Shown: positions 60,401-64,000 of the stretch, in pieces
Layout of the letters: each line of letters opens with the position of its first letter
Numbering within the stretch: position 1 is the first letter of the stretch
DNA from: Pterobdella sp. o SKG-2022
Lineage: Eukaryota; Annelida; Clitellata; Hirudinida; Piscicolidae
Assembly: GCA_964035795.1 (NCBI GenBank)
Contig: OZ038323.1
Coordinates: 6,186,217-6,250,216 of the forward strand
Length of the DNA stretch: 64,000 nt
Reading direction: 5' to 3'
Program-made: the position numbers and the translations under genes
Notes under the pieces: generated by a model
Told to the model about the DNA's origin: nothing
Database searches by the model: none
Seen by the model: the letters and a program-made list of their open reading frames with translations, nothing else

Positions 60401-61168
60401 ATTGACGATATCGATAACAGTTACCTTCAAACAGCCAATAACAAAGAAAACCAATACTTTTCCAATAATTATAACGATGATAAGATATTTAATTCTCAAA
60501 ATTCAAATAAACAGTCTAAAGGAAAATCCATTTCTCAATTCCACAATTATTGCAACAACAACTACCAACAACAATACCAACAAAAGCAGCACAGGCCAGT
60601 GATTCATTCATCACACGAACCAGAAGACGACATCGAATATAACCCTCCTTACTATTACAACCGCAATAAACACAACGACTTCCGACGCAACAAACGCCAT
60701 AATAGATCTCCTTCCCCCACATACCACCCTTCACATCCTTACCGAAATAGAAAAAGCACTTCCTGGAAGAGCAGCAGGAAAGCATCAGTGGAGGAGACAA
60801 GCAAACGAGCCCAACATAATGTCCTAGAGCGACAACGAAGAAGCAACCTCAAGGATCTTTTTGTCTCCCTCAAAAACCACATTCCTTCCATGTCAAACCC
60901 ACACTCTTCATCTAAGTTTTCTAAAGTACATTTCTCATTTTGTTAATTTTTTTCCATTCTTATGCGCTTCTCCAGAAAAACCTATAAAATTTATATAAAT
61001 TAGTTATTTTATTAAAAAGTTATGAATTTAAATCACGATCCCTAGGTGGCCATTCTGGAGAATGCTTGCAGCCATGTGTTACGATTGCAACGTGAAGCTC
61101 TAATGATCGAGAGTAGAATGGCTGAACTTAAAAAACAGTATTCAAATTTACAAAAGGTCCTACAGTAA
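56989..61168 (+). CDS. myc: Myc proto-oncogene family bHLH-zip transcription factor, four coding exons
   Basis: Exons 56989-57418, 59599-59691, 60246-60925 and 61046-61168 have GT/AG borders, match in phase (1, 1, 0) and give 441 codons, close to the 439 of human MYC. Residues about 361-441 are a Myc bHLH-zip domain: basic region HNVLERQRR, helix 1 NLKDLFVSLKNHIP, helix 2 KVAILENACSHVLRLQ, and a zipper with L/I/L/L at seven-residue spacing. The acidic stretch ending EEDNLIDVVGL matches the acidic IDVV block of vertebrate Myc. Myc/Max dimers bind CACGTG E-boxes in the nucleus and drive growth genes. The His, Glu and Arg residues that read the E-box are kept. The N-terminal Myc boxes are weak. 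ATG 56989 has G at -3 and +4, and a first noncoding exon is possible (acceptor-like ttcgcag at 56968-56974). Confidence 0.93.
57419..59598 (+). other. Myc intron A-B
   Basis: 2.2 kb of AT-rich intron with no other feature recognised. A 108-codon frame at 57549-57875 has no domain character. Confidence 0.6.
59599..59691 (+). CDS. myc: Myc exon B: short acidic exon with Ser/Thr-Pro sites
   Basis: 93 bp after a strong acceptor (atattacag). It encodes DLKTEIKREVKSSSDYGSED and then SEDPLTPISP, the Ser/Asp/Glu-rich part before the IDVV block. It is invisible without splicing, but phase 1 joins fit on both sides. The TPISP pair resembles, but is spaced one residue shorter than, the TPPLSP phosphodegron of Myc box I. 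Confidence 0.85.
60246..60925 (+). CDS. myc: Myc exon C: acidic block, Asn/Gln-rich linker, basic region and helix 1
   Basis: Begins EEDNLIDVVGLDCD, continues as an Asn/Asp/Gln-rich linker (QQQYQQKQ), then a basic, nuclear-localisation-like stretch (RNKRHNRSPSP, YRNRKSTSWKSSRK), and ends with the basic region and helix 1. The donor AAA/gtacat is phase 0. The junction lies in the loop, just before helix 2. Confidence 0.9.
61046..61168 (+). CDS. myc: Myc exon D: helix 2 and leucine zipper
   Basis: The acceptor gatccctag is followed by VAILENACSHVLRLQREALM and ESRMAELKKQYSNLQKVLQ, then TAA. Zipper positions L415, I422, L429 and L436 are seven apart. It is too small to be found as an open frame alone. 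The zipper is shorter at its C-terminus than that of vertebrate Myc. Confidence 0.93.
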   Translation: MAILENACSHVLRLQREALMIESRMAELKKQYSNLQKVLQ

Positions 61169-61225
61169 TAGATTCTTAATATTTATGTACGAACTTCTCG
61201 TTTGGTTGCTCCTAGTTGATTGATG

Positions 61226-61231
61226 AATAAA
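61226..61231 (+). terminator. Candidate Myc polyadenylation signal
   Basis: AATAAA 58 bp after the Myc stop codon. Further candidate signals lie downstream (for example GAATAAAG near 62059), so the 3' UTR may be longer. Confidence 0.4.
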
Positions 61232-62725
61232 CATTGTAAGTTCGTCTTTTTTTAAATTTTCGTTCTCCCGCTAAGTTTATGTTCAAAGCACCTAGTGTTG
61301 ACATACGTATCACAAGTATTAACACCATGTACATATTCAATGTAAATGCCATTTTTATTTCAATACCATTCTCATCGCGTCACAATCGTTTCTCGCATCT
61401 CTTGCTCATTTTTGACTTATTTGGTGCCTTTTTAGTTTGTATATTTTGTTGCTAGGTTTGTTGCTCTGACCAATCACACCACTGTAAATGCTTGTTACGT
61501 GCGATAAAATTTTGAATTTATTTTGTCTTCACTCATCTTAGTGCCTTATTCTGCTTCAACTTTCCTTTTAGGCTTTCTCTTCCTACTCTTAATCATCATT
61601 ACTGCCTTCCAATGCCAATTTGAGTGTTTATTTGATGTCTTCTAACAACATTTTCAGAAAGTATTTTTTTGATCAAAGACTACATTTATGTCTATGAATG
61701 TGGAAATTATGTTTTTTTTAATTTTTGTAATATGTATAAAAATAGATGTATCTGTATATAAAAGGATTATGGAGAAATAACTATTATTTTTTCTACATTT
61801 GCATGTCTGTATATAGTTGTACTTGGGATTTACATAATTAGTTATATATTCTTCAGTTCAAATACTTTTGTTCAAGAAGCTTTTCTTTATATATGAGAAG
61901 CTTTTTTAATTTCAAAGAATGATTACACATTAGTAGTTAATGGTATATAACGGCAGCATATTCACCTTTTGCCTTTAGATTTTTACGACTACTGATGTAT
62001 TTATAAGTCAGCAGCTATTACGATTTCTATTATAGGTTCATTATTAATTTTTATATATGAATAAAGTGTTACAAATTTTTTTTAGTCTTCAAATAGTTTT
62101 ATTTAACAGCTTTCAAATTAAAAACGGATTCACTTAATTGAATAAGCTTCTATTATAACGTTCAAAACATCATTTCAAATTAAATAAGGCCAACTCAAGA
62201 AAATATAAGATACTTCAGCTTTCCAGCGTTCGATATTTGCTAATTTCATAACGATGAAAAACTATCGTACGTCATGATAAAAATTGACATAAGTCTATAA
62301 CTTTCAAAGCACCAAACTTTCATCAACCAAGAACAGAGTATTCCGACAAAAACTAAAATCACAAATTCATGTAAACACAGGCTTAAAATTAATGCTTGAA
62401 AAATGAATAAGATTGAATAATAAAGAAAAACGAAGAGTATTTAACAAATTAGCAGCTGTTGGAATAAAATTTGTCAAAAAAACATGTCAACAAAACTTAT
62501 TAATCCATTGGGTTGAACTTTCGAATAATCATAGCTATATAATACATTCCTTTCTTCCAAGCGTTACACCTCTTCACTGTCTTTGGTTTCAAATTTCATT
62601 TTATTTAAAGTTTTGCCGCCTCGAGATTTGCTTCAAATTTATTTAAAAACTAATATAAGTTGTAACAAAAACTCTAAAGATAATTCTTTTTAAAGAACTT
62701 TATTTTAATTAGTTTTAGAAGAAAA
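61232..62725. other. Myc-Vasa intergenic interval or Myc 3' UTR
   Basis: No coding feature seen. AT-rich sequence, probably holding the Myc 3' UTR and the Vasa promoter. Confidence 0.4.
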
Positions 62726-62826
62726 ATGGAACTCAACGAAAATTTGGTATGGTTCTAATAATACAGTTCATTTTAATTTTATAATTATTTATACCTCATT
62801 ATTTTAGGAAAATAATGTCAACGGTG
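62726..62826 (+). CDS. Candidate two leading mini-exons of the Vasa-like gene
   Basis: 62726-62746 encodes MELNENL before a gtatgg donor. 62808-62823 (or to 62826) follows an attttag acceptor and encodes ENNVN(G). A phase 1 donor there joins the strong acceptor at 62960 to give VAEMSSLTV in the main frame. All borders are GT/AG and the frame stays open, but the exons are tiny, so transcript evidence is needed. Otherwise translation begins at 62968. Confidence 0.4.
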
Positions 62827-62967
62827 GTTCCAATGTAATCGGTCTGTTAAACATTTTCTGTTTTGCCACTAGTTGTTTTTTATAATTTTTTAATTAATAA
62901 CTAAATTCAAGAAGTTCTATTTAGATTTTTTATATCATCATTTTGTATATTAAATTCAGTTGCCGAA

Positions 62968-64000
62968 ATGTCTTCTTTGACTGTGGGTTCAGACGTTTTG
63001 GAGCACACTAATGATTTGAGAAATGGTTGTGATCAGTTTGTGGATGGTAACGAAGGAGAACAATGCCAATATAATGCTTCAAATGAAGAAGAGAATTCAG
63101 CATATATAGAAAGTACTAATGGGGAATCTGAGTGTTATCAAAATAATTTTGAAAGAGGTGACACTAGAGGGGGTTTCGATTCTGGTAATTCCAGGTTTGG
63201 AAAAACATTTGGTAAAGGTATTGGTGATAGAAATTTCAATGGAAATCGGAATGATGGAGAAGAAAGAGGATTCAACTTCAGAAGAAGCAAGAATGACTTT
63301 CAAAGGAATGATGAGGACCAGAATGATGGATATGGTGGGGGCTCTAGGAATGGGTTTGGACAGAACAGAGGTTTTGGCAGTCAAAGAAATTTTGTAGCAA
63401 ATGATAATTATGAAAATTGCAATGGTGGAAATAATGAAAAAGGCTTTGGAAGACAAAACTTCAGTGAAACCTCTTCAGGCTTTGGCAGAAGAAATGAGAA
63501 AGATAATAGTTATGGGACTGGGGATGGGGATCAAGGAAGGTTTGGATACAAGAGAGGTTTTGGTGGAGAGAGAAGAGGTTTTGGAGGAGGAGGAAGATGT
63601 TTTGATGGTGAAGAAAGGGGTTTTGGTGGAGGAGGAAGAGGCTTTGGTGGAGGAGGAAGAGATTTTGTTGGAGGAGAAAGAGATTTTGATGATGAGAAAA
63701 AAGGTTTTGGTGGGGGAAGAAGAGATTTTGGTGGAGGAAAAGGTTTTGGTGGAGAAGGAAGAGGTTTTGGTGGAAGAAGAGACAGAAATACTGACGCTGG
63801 AGGTTTTGATAATACTGATATGCCTAGGTAAGAGATTTTTAATACTAACTTTGATTTAAAAAATTTAGTTATTTTAATGCTAAAATTTTGTCAAATTTAT
63901 AAATATTGGTTGACTATAGAGCACCAGTGAAGTATATCCCATCACAACCCGATGAACCTGTTGAGTCAGTCTCAAAAGGAGTCAACTTCCACAAGTACCA
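62968..64000 (+). CDS. vasa: Vasa/DDX4-like DEAD-box RNA helicase, N-terminal part (runs off the window)
   Basis: Exon 62960-63827 (ATG at 62968) encodes 286 residues. Residues 1-60 are acidic, followed by a Gly/Arg/Phe-rich region with FGG/GFGG repeats (RGFGGGGRGFGGGGRDF and others), the RNA-binding, phase-separating N-terminus typical of Vasa. A donor in phase 2 (CCTAG/gtaaga) joins exon 63920 onward, which reads APVKYIPSQPDEPVESVSKG and VNFHKY. This corresponds to the YIPPPPPED ... GINFDKY segment just before the Q motif in Vasa/DDX4. The helicase core lies beyond the window. PL10/DDX3 relatives also have RG-rich ends, but the YIP ... GVNF linker favours Vasa. No zinc knuckle is seen in the N-terminal part. 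Confidence 0.85.
63540..63785 (+). repeat. Degenerate 21-30 bp coding minisatellite (FGG repeats)
   Basis: Tandem variants of GGTTTTGGTGGAGGAGGAAG encode the GFGGGGR units of the Vasa-like N-terminus. Unit length varies in multiples of three, so the frame is kept. Confidence 0.75.

Noticed and set aside
60516..60800. Minus-strand 94-codon frame
   Set aside because: Antisense shadow of Myc exon C.
63097..63859. Other-frame ORFs across the Vasa N-terminus
   Set aside because: Shadows of the Gly-rich coding repeat; the frame chosen gives Vasa-like FGG repeats and splices in phase to the pre-helicase segment.

Overview
The window is eukaryotic, AT-rich, intron-containing DNA from an invertebrate animal. 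It holds three spliced genes of recognisable metazoan families: an LDL-receptor-related (YWTD propeller/EGF) receptor, a Myc transcription factor, and a Vasa/DDX4-like helicase. It also holds animal-type retroelements, a Tc1 transposon, tRNA-derived SINEs and very long pure microsatellites. The phylum cannot be fixed from the sequence alone. A 200-N assembly gap lies at 34248-34447.

Region 1-16106, minus strand: one large gene with 18 exons rebuilt from splice sites, reading phase and domain continuity. It starts with a signal-peptide exon at 16106 and runs leftwards through three YWTD-propeller plus EGF modules. It then enters a Ser/Thr-rich, mucin-like exon with a long polyserine tract that is still open at base 1. 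About 1,920 codons are in the window, and the C-terminus lies outside. Intron 1 carries a 1-kb pure TAGG array.

Region 16.1-56 kb: mostly repeats. It contains a Penelope-like reverse transcriptase remnant between inverted flanks (21.8-22.8 kb), a decayed LINE reverse transcriptase (23.5-24.1 kb), one compact unidentified 226-codon gene (25.3-25.9 kb, minus) and a 43-bp minisatellite (27.9-28.1 kb). It also has TATTG, TG, CA, TAG, AAT and ACT arrays up to 2.1 kb, a duplicated block around CA arrays (31.4-33.6 kb), a decayed Tc1-like element with doubled terminal repeats (42.76-44.26 kb) and an internally deleted CR1/L2-like LINE (50.2-52.3 kb). tRNA-derived SINE copies and a dispersed family of about 130 bp recur throughout.

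Region 57-64 kb, plus strand: a complete four-exon Myc gene (441 codons; Myc-type acidic IDVV motif, basic helix-loop-helix and leucine zipper) is followed about 1.6-1.8 kb downstream by the 5' part of a Vasa-like gene. That gene has an FGG-repeat N-terminus, and the exon leading into the helicase is cut by the window edge. The two neighbours belong to proliferation and germline/stem-cell programmes. The receptor at the left end has no evident functional link to them.
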